DNA of 34,560 nucleotides from Saprospiraceae bacterium (GCA_020631455.1 JAHDHF010000007.1:1-34560); one strand, 5' to 3'. Counted from the stretch's first letter, positions 7,156 through 16,278 are shown. Made by a program: numbers and translations. The notes: a model not told the origin generated them from the letters alone.

Positions 7156-7480
7156 TAGTTATGTGAGGCCGCCACTTAATGTGGCCGCGCTGTCTCGCAG
7201 CTCGCACACAGCACCGCAGACAGCCTGTGGCTGAGTGGTATAATGGCGTAGGGATGGTAAGGGGCGCTGAGTCTTGACGATGCGCTCACGAACGTATGTG
7301 AGTGATGAGCGAATAGCGAAACCCTGAATCAGCCCGCCGCGCTCGCAGTGTACACGAGAGCGCGGACGCCCCTTAAAAAAATCTGACGCCACAGTCTCAT
7401 GCGGGTGTGCTCGGCTCTAGCTCGCCATGCTCGCTAGATCTGGCCTTTGGCCACTGCTGCCCATCGCTCGGCCAAAAGGT
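7156..7480. other. Noncoding, repeat-filled gap between asnB and the transglutaminase-like gene
   Basis: No gene is supported here. The centre (7245-7372) is a composite repeat. Left of it is GC-rich sequence with short inverted repeats such as CCAC/GTGG around ttaat. Right of it (about 7395-7475) is a GC-rich stretch with TCTAGC/GCTAGA arms around a CTCGCCATGCTC core. That core also occurs in copy 1 of family B (4444-4455), so this is probably a decayed relative of the dispersed elements. Confidence 0.6.
7245..7372 (-). repeat. Dispersed composite hairpin repeat, family C, copy 1
   Basis: In minus orientation it starts GGGGCGTCCGCG and ends TTACCATCCCTACGCC. It shares GCGGGCTGATTCAGGGTTTC, GCTATTCGCTCATCACT and the terminal block with the copy at 25969-26104. 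Copy-specific hairpins are CCGCGCTC/GAGCGCGG (7337-7365, perfect 8 bp) and CGCTCA/TGAGCG (7283-7311). The architecture matches family B: GGGGC, stem, CGGGCT, stem, ATCCCT. Confidence 0.87.
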
Positions 7481-9382
7481 TTAGCTAGTCATCCAACGAT
7501 TGTACCAGCGGTACAGCATAAACAAGAACCAAATAAAATGCGGATTAATGAAGGTTGTGTTTTTCAAAAACACATCGACTTTTCGCTCAAGTTCTGTTTG
7601 ATTAAACTGAAATGCTTGTATAAACTCATTGTCTTGAGTCATCGTGATGATTTCTTGCGAATAGCTTCCTCTGAGCCATTTTTCTATGGGGATGCTGAAT
7701 CCTTGTTTTGGGCGCTCAAACATCTCGCGCGGCACGTATCGTTCGAGTACTTTGCGGAGGAGGTACTTAGGGCGATTGTCTTTGATTTTGAGATGATCGG
7801 GCAATGCTAGCCCAAATTCAATGACGTGTTGATCGAGCAATGGTTCGCGACCTTCGAGCGCAACTTGCATCGTCGTGCGATCGACTTTGGTCATAATGTC
7901 GCCCTCGAGATAGGTTTTGATATCACCCATACCAAGTAGGCTGATCAATCGACCCTGCGGGTAGTTTTCAGGAAGATTTAATCGCTTTTTGAAAACTGGA
8001 TATAGCTTTTGGAGATCGGATTGAGCTATATATGAGCTAGACGCGTTAAAAAATTCTTCTACATTTTTTGAGTCAAGTGCTCTCAAAAGTTTTGGAAGCT
8101 TATTGCCTACATTCTTGTAATTTTTCAAGACTGGCAGTTTTGCCGCTACGCGTTCGACAGAATATGGATCTGCCAAGCTGCCGACTCCTGCAGCAACTTT
8201 TCGTAATGGATTCGGGACTTTAGAGATCTTAGAAACGAACTTTTGGGCGGCTTCGTATTTGGTATAGCCTCCAAAGATTTCATCGCCGCCATCTGCACTT
8301 AAACTGACTGTGACTTTCTCTTTGGCAAGTTCTGCTACTATACGTGTCGGGATACCACTACTATCTCCAAATGGCTCATCAAACATATCGGGCAGCAGTG
8401 GTACGACTCGCTCAAAATCTGACTCTGATATATACAGCTCTGTATGATCGGTACCAAGATGCCGTGATATTTCTTTGGCGTGTTGCGCTTCGTTGTGCTC
8501 CGGATCATCAAAACCGATTGTAAATGTTTTGACATTGCCGCTTGTGTGTTTTTGGAGTATCCCCGTGACTACGGAGCTATCTATACCACCGCTTAAAAAC
8601 ATACCAACTGGCACATCAGCTACCATTCGAAGCTTAAAACTCTCAACAAGTATTTCTTCAAGCTGATCTATGGCATCCTCCTCGGAGCGAGCATATGTCT
8701 CTGATTCAAGAAATCGCTCTTCAGCATCCCAATAAATCGTTTCAGATAATGCGCCATCTGATTTTACAGTCAACCAACTGCCAGGTAGCATCTTTTTACA
8801 ATGCCTAAAAATCGAATGAGGTGCAGGTATGTAACCTTGCTGCAGATATAGTGAAACTGCTTCTTGATCTATTGTTTTATCGAGTGGCGGATACTTCATC
8901 AAGGCTTTCAGCTCTGAGCCGAATGCAAAGTGACCGTCCTGAGAGTAATAATAGAGCGGCTTCACTCCTACTCGATCTCGACAGAGATGTAGTTCTTTGG
9001 TGTCACGATTCCAAATGACTATTAAGAAAAAACCACGAAATTGATCAACGCATGATTTACCATACTTTCTAAACGAGCGAAGAATAACTTCTGAATCAGT
9101 TGTCGTTTGAAAAACTTCCCCTTCTGCTTGGAGCTTTGTTTTAATTTCTTGATAATTAAAAACTTCGCCATTAAACACCATCGTTAAAGGCCCGTCATGC
9201 ATAGGCTGATTACCTGCTTCGCTGAGGTCAAGTATCGACAATCGTCTGTGTCCTAATAAAATATCATCGTCAATGTATTCTCCAGCTGAGTCGGGCCCTC
9301 CATAAGAGAGGCAATCTCTCATGGATGCAAGAACGCCTTTATCAACAGCCTCATTATTTTTGAATCCTGCGAGTCTGCACAT
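7481..9382 (-). CDS. asnB: Asparagine synthase (glutamine-hydrolysing) family protein
   Basis: The 633-residue AsnB-family enzyme uses glutamine-derived ammonia to amidate a carboxylate activated by ATP. Met1 must be removed to expose the catalytic Cys2 of MCRLAGF. The class II glutaminase domain (about 1-200) has RRLSILDLS (about 46-54) and MVFNGEVFNY (about 68-77). The synthetase domain has the PP-loop motif SGGIDSS (264-270) and SADGGDEIFGGY. Length is normal for the family. In polysaccharide loci such AsnB paralogues may amidate uronic acids rather than aspartate. That role is inferred here from the UDP-glucuronate epimerase and WlbA-like genes in the same locus. Its start overlaps the end of the polymerase gene by 29 nt, indicating one transcript. 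Confidence 0.92.
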   Translation of the reverse strand: MCRLAGFKNNEAVDKGVLASMRDCLSYGGPDSAGEYIDDDILLGHRRLSILDLSEAGNQPMHDGPLTMVFNGEVFNYQEIKTKLQAEGEVFQTTTDSEVILRSFRKYGKSCVDQFRGFFLIVIWNRDTKELHLCRDRVGVKPLYYYSQDGHFAFGSELKALMKYPPLDKTIDQEAVSLYLQQGYIPAPHSIFRHCKKMLPGSWLTVKSDGALSETIYWDAEERFLESETYARSEEDAIDQLEEILVESFKLRMVADVPVGMFLSGGIDSSVVTGILQKHTSGNVKTFTIGFDDPEHNEAQHAKEISRHLGTDHTELYISESDFERVVPLLPDMFDEPFGDSSGIPTRIVAELAKEKVTVSLSADGGDEIFGGYTKYEAAQKFVSKISKVPNPLRKVAAGVGSLADPYSVERVAAKLPVLKNYKNVGNKLPKLLRALDSKNVEEFFNASSSYIAQSDLQKLYPVFKKRLNLPENYPQGRLISLLGMGDIKTYLEGDIMTKVDRTTMQVALEGREPLLDQHVIEFGLALPDHLKIKDNRPKYLLRKVLERYVPREMFERPKQGFSIPIEKWLRGSYSQEIITMTQDNEFIQAFQFNQTELERKVDVFLKNTTFINPHFIWFLFMLYRWYNRWMTS

Positions 9383-10619
9383 GAGTTATTTTTTTCTGAT
9401 GGGAAGGAAGCAAAGCTAGAACAACAATAATTCCAAGGAAACACCATGTCCACCGCTGTCTCATATAGTTGTGCCCAAAGTTACTCCCTATGAAGAGCAA
9501 CATAAAAACTGTGACAGTCAACTTGTACCAGAGACTCCCGAAGCCTCTCAAGTATATGTAAAACAATAAGGCAAAAACAATACAAATGCCTAGGAAGCCG
9601 TAAACACCAGTTTCAAATAAAATCGAAATGAATCCAAAGTGAACTTCGTGTCTGTGTAACTTTCGAAAATTCTCTTTACCTACTCCGAAAAAGGGCATTT
9701 CTCTGAAAAAGTGCCACCCTTCTTTTAGCTGCGACTCGCGTACTCCGACGCCATGTTCAAAATTGGCTGATTGGGTTTCGTCTGAATCAGCTGTGGATGC
9801 TTGAAAGACAAACAAAGCCCGTTTAATTATGGCGTCATTAACCTGAAGGCTAGCCACTTTATTTAGTGCAAAAGCTGTTATCCCGATGAAGGCTGTTGTG
9901 ATGATAACTCGCTTAGGAATTGATGCTTTTTGAATTACATTCATCATGCAAACGAGTAAAATTCCGACCATGTAAACGATTCCTGACCTACTCCCACTGG
10001 CAAGCATAGGATAAAGTCCTAAGATGGACAAAAAAAGAGGTATCAACAAACTCTTATTTAAACGAATTGCCATTAGTACAATAGCCATCAAAATCACAGG
10101 TAGAAAGGCACTGTACTGATTTGGATTTAGAGTAAGGAAAGCGTAGCGCCAGTTGTTTGGAAAAAAGTATGAGAGTTTAACCCCAGAAGACGCATAGAGA
10201 TAAGCTGGCAAATATGAGAATATGATAATCGCAACAGAGCTAGCAAAAAAAATATTGAGTTGCTTTTCACTTTTCAATACTTGCGTCATGCAATAGATAA
10301 TCAAGATTGCATACATGCTAGGCATTAGGCCTACGATTACTGCGGCCCTGTCAATAGCATTAACAATGCTAAAAAAAGATAATCCGGCAAATATTGCTAT
10401 GCTACCCATGAAAAAAGCAGCACGTCTCTTTAGTCGAAATTTCCCAAACAAAAGAAGAAAGATAAAGAGGCCAAGCAAAACAAGGTCAGCTACCGTCAAT
10501 CGAAAAGGAGGCACACGTACGTTAAATGATGTCGTAGGCAGCAAAAACACCCAAAGAGCTAGTACACAGGATATAAATAGCTGAATGTACTTATCAACCT
10601 TGATTTTACCCTTTGCCAT
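9354..10619 (-). CDS. O-antigen ligase/polymerase family membrane protein (Wzy-like)
   Basis: This 421-residue protein has about ten or more hydrophobic segments. A larger extracytoplasmic loop before the last helices contains GVGKENFRKLHRHEVHFGF, the arginine/histidine-rich region typical of the Wzy_C/O-antigen ligase superfamily. It would polymerise lipid-linked repeat units at the periplasmic face of the inner membrane, or ligate glycan to an acceptor. The family alone does not tell which. With a Wzx-like flippase in the locus, polymerase is the simpler reading. It starts with ATG (MAKGKIKVDKYIQ) and its 3' end overlaps asnB by 29 nt. A likely promoter is at 10653-10660. Confidence 0.82.
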   Translation of the reverse strand: MAKGKIKVDKYIQLFISCVLALWVFLLPTTSFNVRVPPFRLTVADLVLLGLFIFLLLFGKFRLKRRAAFFMGSIAIFAGLSFFSIVNAIDRAAVIVGLMPSMYAILIIYCMTQVLKSEKQLNIFFASSVAIIIFSYLPAYLYASSGVKLSYFFPNNWRYAFLTLNPNQYSAFLPVILMAIVLMAIRLNKSLLIPLFLSILGLYPMLASGSRSGIVYMVGILLVCMMNVIQKASIPKRVIITTAFIGITAFALNKVASLQVNDAIIKRALFVFQASTADSDETQSANFEHGVGVRESQLKEGWHFFREMPFFGVGKENFRKLHRHEVHFGFISILFETGVYGFLGICIVFALLFYIYLRGFGSLWYKLTVTVFMLLFIGSNFGHNYMRQRWTWCFLGIIVVLALLPSHQKKITHVQTRRIQK

Positions 10620-10652
10620 GCAGTGCTATAAAAGCTGAAATTAGTATATCAA

Positions 10653-10660
10653 CAAAAGTA
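10653..10660 (-). promoter_or_regulatory. -7 box (TACTTTTG) for the polymerase-asnB transcript
   Basis: Minus-strand TACTTTTG is a perfect TAnnTTTG match 33 nt upstream of the ATG at 10619. A TTG lies about 22 nt further upstream, within the accepted spacing. It lies in the 168-bp divergent gap before the plus-strand sulfotransferase cassette. Confidence 0.48.
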
Positions 10661-10725
10661 GTCCAAAAAACTAGCCTACGTTCAATTTAACATCATTAAC
10701 AACCAAGCATCTCTAGTCTATTTCT

Positions 10726-10733
10726 TAAATTTG
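10726..10733 (+). promoter_or_regulatory. Possible -7 box (TAAATTTG) for the sulfotransferase cassette
   Basis: TAAATTTG matches TAnnTTTG perfectly and lies 54 nt before the ATG at 10788. No -33 TTTG is seen at the right distance. It is the only good box in this direction within the divergent gap. Confidence 0.35.
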
Positions 10734-10787
10734 CAACTTGCTCTTTCGATTCTGATTTAACAGTTTCTCGAGTCCAATATCGTGGAA

Positions 10788-11738
10788 ATGATAAAAAAAG
10801 GTGTTTTTGTAACTGGAGTCAGAAAATGTGGCACAACAACTGTTTTTGACTGGCTCTTACAATCGAATGACTTCTCTGGTATCTCTGTAAAAGAGCCTCA
10901 GTTTTTCTGCCTTGATCAACATACAATAGAAGACTACTTCCAAGTTTACAATCGTATTTATACAAATTCAACTTCGGTTTTAGATGGGAGCACTCTTTAT
11001 TGTCAATATCCGCAATCGTATTCTGCGATTAAAAGTAAATTCCATAATCCAAAGTTTATCGTTTGCTTGCGCGATCCAGTAAAGAGATTCTATTCTGCTT
11101 TTTGGTTTATGAAAGGAATGGGCGAAAAGTATGAATCACGTAACTTGAATGATATCTTGAACACCTTCGAACAAGGTATACAAAACAATCATTCAATCAT
11201 TGAGACAGAGAATGAAATCCTTAAAAGAGCCAAAGTAGAAAAAAGCATCTACTACGATTTCATAAACAAGACCTATCATAAAATAAGAATAGGTGTAGAT
11301 ATACCAACTACCCTTCCTGACGATTTGATATTTTTTAGATATGCTCAAGAATCCCTTTACAAGTCTGTAATAGAGAATGCCAAAGCAGCGCAAGCAAAAA
11401 TCATTTGGCTCGAAGATTTGCTAAAAGACCCTTCAACAATTCTCAAAGAAATCGCTGAATTTACAGAGCTTAGTGATATTCCAGAACTTTCGTTACCTGA
11501 CAATTCAAATATCAGTACGGTTGCTACTTCTCGTTTTATCGCTAAGGCGACAGAATCATTGCGATCTATAAGAGCGCAATTAAACATCCAATTACCCAAA
11601 CGTTTCACAAAAATTGTGAAATCAAATCTTTACGAGAGAGCCCCAAAAATATCAAAAGAAGAATACACAAGAATCGAAAATATTTTATCGAAAAGTAAAA
11701 ACTACATTGACTATAAAACTTATCACAATGAAGCATAA
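10788..11738 (+). CDS. Sulfotransferase 1 of the polysaccharide locus
   Basis: This 316-residue PAPS-dependent sulfotransferase resembles carbohydrate (heparan-sulfate-type) sulfotransferases. The 5'-phosphosulfate loop is GVRKCGTTTVFDWL (about 10-23). The 3'-phosphate site is IVCLRDPVKRFYSAF (about 91-105). A lysine/glutamate pair typical of the family follows the first motif in VKEPQFF (about 34-40). The ATG at 10788 is preferred; a GTG at 10782 would add two residues. It opens a three-gene plus-strand unit; the next gene overlaps its end by 11 nt. The gene is visibly richer in A+T than asnB or the epimerase genes, which suggests recent transfer. It probably sulfates a sugar of the polysaccharide; the target sugar is unknown. 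Confidence 0.85.
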   Translation: MIKKGVFVTGVRKCGTTTVFDWLLQSNDFSGISVKEPQFFCLDQHTIEDYFQVYNRIYTNSTSVLDGSTLYCQYPQSYSAIKSKFHNPKFIVCLRDPVKRFYSAFWFMKGMGEKYESRNLNDILNTFEQGIQNNHSIIETENEILKRAKVEKSIYYDFINKTYHKIRIGVDIPTTLPDDLIFFRYAQESLYKSVIENAKAAQAKIIWLEDLLKDPSTILKEIAEFTELSDIPELSLPDNSNISTVATSRFIAKATESLRSIRAQLNIQLPKRFTKIVKSNLYERAPKISKEEYTRIENILSKSKNYIDYKTYHNEA

Positions 11739-12906
11739 GCCAAATATTTTATTCTATTATTACTACTATGAGAATTATACCGGTGGAGCAATGTCTATGG
11801 GTAACTTAGTTCGCTCAGTAGATAAAACACGTATAAATCCAATCTTTGGTTCTCAAATAGAATCTGAAATGTCTAAAGATCTTGGAGAACAAGTAGACAT
11901 CCTCATCCATAAATTACCAAATAGACTTCAACAAACAAATTCAGCTGCCTTAAACACCTCGCTCTTTGGGAAAATCATTTGGGCAAAAGATGTCTTAAAG
12001 GCAAACCTATCATTCAAAAAAATAATAAAAAACAACGACATTGAACTTGTTATTTGCAGAGGTTCGAGATCAGTTTTACTTCTTGGCTTTGGGTGCAAAC
12101 TAAAAAACATACCGCTTGTCTGGGATATTGCTCTTGAAAAAAAATCCTATGGATTTATGCGACTTATCCATAGAATTGCCTTTTCATTATCCTCAAAAGT
12201 GATTACCGAAGCAAAATCTCAACATGACTTTATCTTCAATTCATTAGCATCAAAATACTCACACAAATTGGGAGTTATAGAAACTTCTCTCCGGCAAAAT
12301 ATTATTGACAGAGCTCTCAAAACTCACACACTTCGAAAAGAAAAAACGAAAGAAAAATTCAAATGCCTTATCCCTGCTACAATAGACCCACGTAAAAACC
12401 AGTTTGAAGCAATTAAAGCAGTCAATAAGTTAAAAGACCAAGGAATCAATATTTATATCGACTTTGCAGGTCCAGTTGTTGATGAAAACTACTTCTCAGA
12501 GTTAAAAAAATACATTAAAGAAAATGATCTTGAAGATCATTTTCAGTTCCTGGGGTGGAGAGATGATGTAATTGAGATATTAGCTCACTATACAATTTTA
12601 TTACTTGTATCCAAAAATGAAGGAGTACCAAGAGCAATTATCGAAGCCATGTTTGCAGGAGTCCCTGTAGTGGCAACCGAAGTAGGAGGTATTCCAGATG
12701 TCGTTGTACCAAATAAAACTGGTATACTTATTCAAAGCCCTGAATCTTCTGCTATATCAACTGCACTTAAACAAGCCTTTGACAATCCAGATCAATTAGT
12801 TGCTTTTTCAAAAGAAGCTCACATCCAGGCGTTGAAGCGATTTACACCTGAAGTAGAGGCAAAGCAATACGAAGATCTATTTTTTGAATTATTAGAAAGT
12901 AAATAG
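11728..12906 (+). CDS. Glycosyltransferase, GT4 type
   Basis: The 392-residue GT-B protein starts MKHKPNILFYYYYYENYTGG. The glycine-rich acceptor loop is seen in YTGGAMSMGNLV. The donor-side signature is EGVPRAIIEAMFAGVPVVAT, with the EX7E pattern, followed by EVGGIPDVV. It would add a sugar during assembly of the repeat unit; donor unknown. I chose the ATG at 11728, which overlaps the end of the upstream sulfotransferase by 11 nt. A TTG at 11707 is less likely. Its stop TAG shares one base with the GTG of the next gene (TAGTG), a strong sign of translational coupling. Composition is A+T-rich like its two neighbours. Confidence 0.88.
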   Translation: MKHKPNILFYYYYYENYTGGAMSMGNLVRSVDKTRINPIFGSQIESEMSKDLGEQVDILIHKLPNRLQQTNSAALNTSLFGKIIWAKDVLKANLSFKKIIKNNDIELVICRGSRSVLLLGFGCKLKNIPLVWDIALEKKSYGFMRLIHRIAFSLSSKVITEAKSQHDFIFNSLASKYSHKLGVIETSLRQNIIDRALKTHTLRKEKTKEKFKCLIPATIDPRKNQFEAIKAVNKLKDQGINIYIDFAGPVVDENYFSELKKYIKENDLEDHFQFLGWRDDVIEILAHYTILLLVSKNEGVPRAIIEAMFAGVPVVATEVGGIPDVVVPNKTGILIQSPESSAISTALKQAFDNPDQLVAFSKEAHIQALKRFTPEVEAKQYEDLFFELLESK

Positions 12907-13820
12907 TGTTACCAAATCTCATTATTGCTGGTGTGCCCAAAGCTGGGACTTCTTCATTGCACAAATGGCTTTCTGATCATCCTTCAGTGTTTGGGTCGCA
13001 AATCAAAGAGCTACAGTTCTTTATGGATAGAGAATCTTCAGTTTTCAGAAAAGATTCAAACTGCTATGATAATCCAATCTCAGAATATCACAAACACTTC
13101 AGTGCTTTTAATCCAGAAAAACAACAAATAGCCCTCGAAGCAACCCCTGGATATATCTATCAAGATGCAGCCCTTAAAGAAATGCCAAAGCATATTCCAG
13201 ATATAAAAATAATTTTTGTATTGAGAAACCCAACTGATCGATTTATCTCAATATTCAACTATTTTCAAAATAATGTAGGGATTTTAAGTAGAAATATTAG
13301 TCTTTCGAAATTTATATCAGACTCGCTAGACAACTCAATTACGTACAATACAAACAACGAGTTTATATCACAAGCCCTGAAACACGGAATATATTACTCT
13401 TACTTAGAGAAATGGTTACAAGTAATAAAAAAAGAAAATATCCTTATCCTTCGATTTGAAGATCTTATGTTTCAGAAAAAAGAAACTCTAGAATTCGTTT
13501 CCAAATATTTAAACATCAAAAGCAGCTTCTATGACAGATATGATTTTCCAGCAGAAAATAAAACCTACACTGTAAGAAATCATTTCATACACTCAATTGC
13601 AAGGTCAATTAGAGGGCGAATTCCTCAATCAAAATTAAGAGATTTAATTAGAAATGTATATCGAAATTCAAACACAAAGGCATCCTCTTCAAAACAAAGC
13701 ACCTCGCAAGAAGACATTCTCAAACTCATAGATTATTACAAATCACATAACAAAAGGCTAAATCAACTCTATGGCATCAACACAGATGACTGGAATTCAT
13801 CAAAATATATAAACGCTTAA
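12906..13820 (+). CDS. Sulfotransferase 2 of the polysaccharide locus
   Basis: This 304-residue sulfotransferase has a 5'-phosphosulfate loop GVPKAGTSSLHKWL (about 9-22) and a 3'-phosphate motif FVLRNPTDRFISIFNYF (about 104-120). Between them is KELQFFMD, where family members usually keep a catalytic acid/base region. It is a distant paralogue of the gene at 10788, similar in motif spacing but clearly different in sequence. It therefore probably modifies another position or sugar. The start is GTG at 12906, overlapping the preceding TAG by one base. The 3' end faces the minus-strand glycosyltransferase with a 16-bp gap that holds no obvious terminator. Confidence 0.86.
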   Translation: MLPNLIIAGVPKAGTSSLHKWLSDHPSVFGSQIKELQFFMDRESSVFRKDSNCYDNPISEYHKHFSAFNPEKQQIALEATPGYIYQDAALKEMPKHIPDIKIIFVLRNPTDRFISIFNYFQNNVGILSRNISLSKFISDSLDNSITYNTNNEFISQALKHGIYYSYLEKWLQVIKKENILILRFEDLMFQKKETLEFVSKYLNIKSSFYDRYDFPAENKTYTVRNHFIHSIARSIRGRIPQSKLRDLIRNVYRNSNTKASSSKQSTSQEDILKLIDYYKSHNKRLNQLYGINTDDWNSSKYINA

Positions 13821-13836
13821 TTGAGTTCCATTACAT

Positions 13837-15024
13837 TTAAGAATACAACTCTTCAAAGATGTGCCTCATCTTACTTTCCCAAGTTAAATGTTTGGAAGCG
13901 TAATCAAACATAGCATCACTATATAAATTATCCGATGCGATTGAATCGTACCATTGTACAACATCAAACAAATCAATCTCACTACTTGATTCAAAAACTT
14001 TATATACGTATCGAAAAGAATTATCAAAATCAGGATCCTCCAAGCGAGAATCAATTAAAAAAGGAAGACCATACATACAATACTCTCTATGCTTAAGTGG
14101 ACTTGCTCTTACCTCAGAGGTTCTTCTACTTAAAGCTAAAGTACCAACACCGATATCCGCATTTCTGTATTCTTCATCTAACTCTATAGCATTTAATTCT
14201 CCTTTGAATTGAACATACTTACTTAATGAATACTGCGCTACTAAATCTTGCAAGTTGCTCTTCGCAGCACCTTCACCTATCAATACCAATTGAATAGTAC
14301 GGTTGCTATTTCTATTATTTGAAAAATAATCCGCCATCGCTTTCAAAAACAAATCATAACCTTGCCAAAAACGAAGCGAAGCCACTCCGATAAAGACTAG
14401 CGTATTATTTTTTTTATCAACACGGGGATGCTCTCGCATCTTGTTTAAGCTAACTCCATTTGATAATCGAATTGTAGAAACACCATAAACATTAGCATGT
14501 GATGTGTATGTTACTATTCGGTCTACATACTTTGGAAACTCCCGAATTGCTGATTTCGAAACACTATATGCAATTTTTTTTATGCGTGTTAAATTCGGGT
14601 AAATCGGAAATGATGGTACTTCAACGCAAATCTTAGGAGCATTCTCGAGAGATTTAACATATTGCAAAAACATAAGCAACCTCTTACTTGGTAAAGCAAA
14701 CCTTATGTACAATACATCAATTTTTACCCGATCAACAAAATCAATAAAAGCACTATAGTGAATGTGCCCATTTAATAATGCACTAAATTTAGAAAATATA
14801 GAGACTGTATTTGCTACAGAAGATTGTTCAACGATCTCCCAGTTGTACGATTTATCAAATTTATAAATTGTTTTGTTCCCTTGATTCAAATGACCAAAAT
14901 AAACAGTACATCCTAGCTCAATACAACCATGTATTTGCCCAAGAATTTTTTTAACAACACCATTACTTGATTTAAAACTTAAATCATCAATGCGACCAAA
15001 ATATAGATAAAAGACAGTCTTCAC
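13837..15024 (-). CDS. Glycosyltransferase (GT4-like)
   Basis: This 395-residue protein has a GT-B layout. The N-terminal half, starting MKTVFYLYFGRIDDLSF, is divergent. The C-terminal half carries recognisable donor-binding blocks: TLVFIGVASLRFWQGYDLFL, LVLIGEGAAKSNL and VQFKGEL. The usual EX7E motif is degenerate here (EVRASPLKHREYCMYGLPFL), so the specific family is uncertain. It follows the UDP-GlcNAc 2-epimerase gene by 3 bp on the same strand and is surely co-transcribed. Donor and acceptor are unknown. It is A+T-rich. Confidence 0.78.
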   Translation of the reverse strand: MKTVFYLYFGRIDDLSFKSSNGVVKKILGQIHGCIELGCTVYFGHLNQGNKTIYKFDKSYNWEIVEQSSVANTVSIFSKFSALLNGHIHYSAFIDFVDRVKIDVLYIRFALPSKRLLMFLQYVKSLENAPKICVEVPSFPIYPNLTRIKKIAYSVSKSAIREFPKYVDRIVTYTSHANVYGVSTIRLSNGVSLNKMREHPRVDKKNNTLVFIGVASLRFWQGYDLFLKAMADYFSNNRNSNRTIQLVLIGEGAAKSNLQDLVAQYSLSKYVQFKGELNAIELDEEYRNADIGVGTLALSRRTSEVRASPLKHREYCMYGLPFLIDSRLEDPDFDNSFRYVYKVFESSSEIDLFDVVQWYDSIASDNLYSDAMFDYASKHLTWESKMRHIFEELYS

Positions 15025-15027
15025 AAA

Positions 15028-16098
15028 TCAAAAATCTAATATAGTATTTACAATTAGACTAGACGCAGCGCCTTTTCCATACAAATCTCTGCCCCAATCT
15101 TGATCTGTACGCTTGACAGCGCCTGACATTTTTTCAAAAATATCATCTGCCGAATCAGGATTCGCTAAAACATTATAGCCAAACTCAATGAGTTCCACCC
15201 ATTCAGTTTGGTCCCGTACAGTGACGCATGGAGACTCAAAGAAAAAAGCTTCTTTTTGTAATCCGCCACTATCTGTACAGACTAGGCTACTATTTTGAAG
15301 CAACCAAACCATTTCAAGATATCCAACAGGATCAATTACAGTAATTCCCTCTGTAGAAATCCCGTTCTTTTTTAATGCACCTTTGGTTCGTGGATGTAAT
15401 GGTAAGACAACAGGCATTATTTCTGAAAATCGTTTCAAGCCATCAAAGATTTGATTTAAGCGAGTTGGATTATCTGTGTTCGCAGCGCGATGTACAGTAC
15501 TAAGTACAAACTCTCCATGCGGAATACCATCTGGCCGTTTTGCACGTGATGAATAAAACAATGCTGCATCCTGCATGACATCACCCACTTTTATCACTTG
15601 ATTTTCAAGTGAATCATACCCTTCATCTTCTAGATTTTTAACCGCAGTGTCAGTAGGACAAAACAGTAAATCACTAATGCGATCTGTCAAAATTCTATTG
15701 ATTTCTTCAGGCATTTTCATATTAAACGAACGAAGACCTGCTTCAATATGAGCTACAGGAATATGAAGTTTTTTGGCAGCAAGTGCACCAGCTATTGTGC
15801 TATTTGTATCGCCATAAACCATCAGCATATCAGGTTTTTCCGACTTGAGAATATCTTCAATTCCTTCGAGCATCCGACCAGTCATAGCGCCATGAGATAC
15901 GCCATGTATATCAAGATTATAATTTGGGCGAGGTATTGACAATTCGTCAAAAAACACATCGCTCATATTCACATCATAATGCTGCCCCGTATGAATAATC
16001 ACTTCATTTATCTGACCTGATTCGATAATCGATCTACTCACAGCAGCTGCCTTAATAAACTGCGGCCGAGCACCAATGACAGTGATAAGCTTCTTCAT
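15028..16098 (-). CDS. wecB: UDP-N-acetylglucosamine 2-epimerase (non-hydrolysing)
   Basis: This 356-residue GT-B-fold epimerase converts UDP-GlcNAc to UDP-ManNAc in the cytoplasm. Family motifs are GARPQFIKAAAV (about 9-20), HTGQHYD (36-42), YGDTNS (95-100), HIEAGLRS (117-124), EEINR (131-135) and CTDSGGLQKEAF. Length is typical for the non-hydrolysing class. A WlbD/WbpI-type 2-epimerase acting on a diacetamido-uronic acid is an alternative, given the WlbA-like gene next upstream. The ATG at 16098 lies 4 nt after a perfect TAnnTTTG box. A glycosyltransferase follows 3 bp after its stop. Confidence 0.93.
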   Translation of the reverse strand: MKKLITVIGARPQFIKAAAVSRSIIESGQINEVIIHTGQHYDVNMSDVFFDELSIPRPNYNLDIHGVSHGAMTGRMLEGIEDILKSEKPDMLMVYGDTNSTIAGALAAKKLHIPVAHIEAGLRSFNMKMPEEINRILTDRISDLLFCPTDTAVKNLEDEGYDSLENQVIKVGDVMQDAALFYSSRAKRPDGIPHGEFVLSTVHRAANTDNPTRLNQIFDGLKRFSEIMPVVLPLHPRTKGALKKNGISTEGITVIDPVGYLEMVWLLQNSSLVCTDSGGLQKEAFFFESPCVTVRDQTEWVELIEFGYNVLANPDSADDIFEKMSGAVKRTDQDWGRDLYGKGAASSLIVNTILDF

Positions 16099-16102
16099 AA
16101 CA

Positions 16103-16110
16103 CAAATGTA
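16103..16110 (-). promoter_or_regulatory. -7 box (TACATTTG) of the 2-epimerase gene
   Basis: Minus-strand TACATTTG matches TAnnTTTG perfectly and is followed by TGTT and then the ATG at 16098. The start of transcription should fall on or beside the start codon. A TTTG lies about 28 nt upstream, longer than the usual spacer. Confidence 0.52.
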
Positions 16111-16145
16111 GTGGCTTTATCCTAGTATTCTAAAGATGCAAAATA

Positions 16146-16254
16146 TGGGGCCATCCCTCGTTGCAAGCTCCTCGGGTCGCTATGCTACGTGGCTCGCTTT
16201 TCGCTCGGCCGCCTGCGGCGTCTGGCTTCGCCACCACTTCGCAGCGCTTGTCCA
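16146..16254 (+). repeat. Dispersed hairpin repeat, family A, copy 2
   Basis: In plus orientation it runs from TGGGGCCATCC to CGCAGCGCTTGTCCA. It shares GGTCGCTATGC, GTGGCTCGC, TTCGCTCGGCCGC and CCACTTCGCAGCGCTTGTCC with the other two copies. Its own hairpin is TGGC-ttc-GCCA (16223-16233), at the position where copy 1 has TAGCC/GGCTA. It fills the gap between the oxidoreductase stop and the 2-epimerase promoter. Confidence 0.87.
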
Positions 16255-16278
16255 AACCGACTTATTTATAAATCGATT

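Noticed and set aside
7159-7392. 77-codon minus-strand ORF in the gap before asnB
   Set aside because: It lies over the composite repeat and its GC-rich flanks. The reading frame follows repeat blocks and shows no protein family features.
10620-10787. Riboswitch or leader RNA upstream of the sulfotransferase cassette
   Set aside because: The gap is AT-rich with promoter-like boxes on both strands. I see no conserved aptamer pattern or expression-platform hairpin.
11928-12110. Short antisense ORF within the GT4 gene
   Set aside because: It is fully inside a well-supported gene on the other strand and has no independent start signal.
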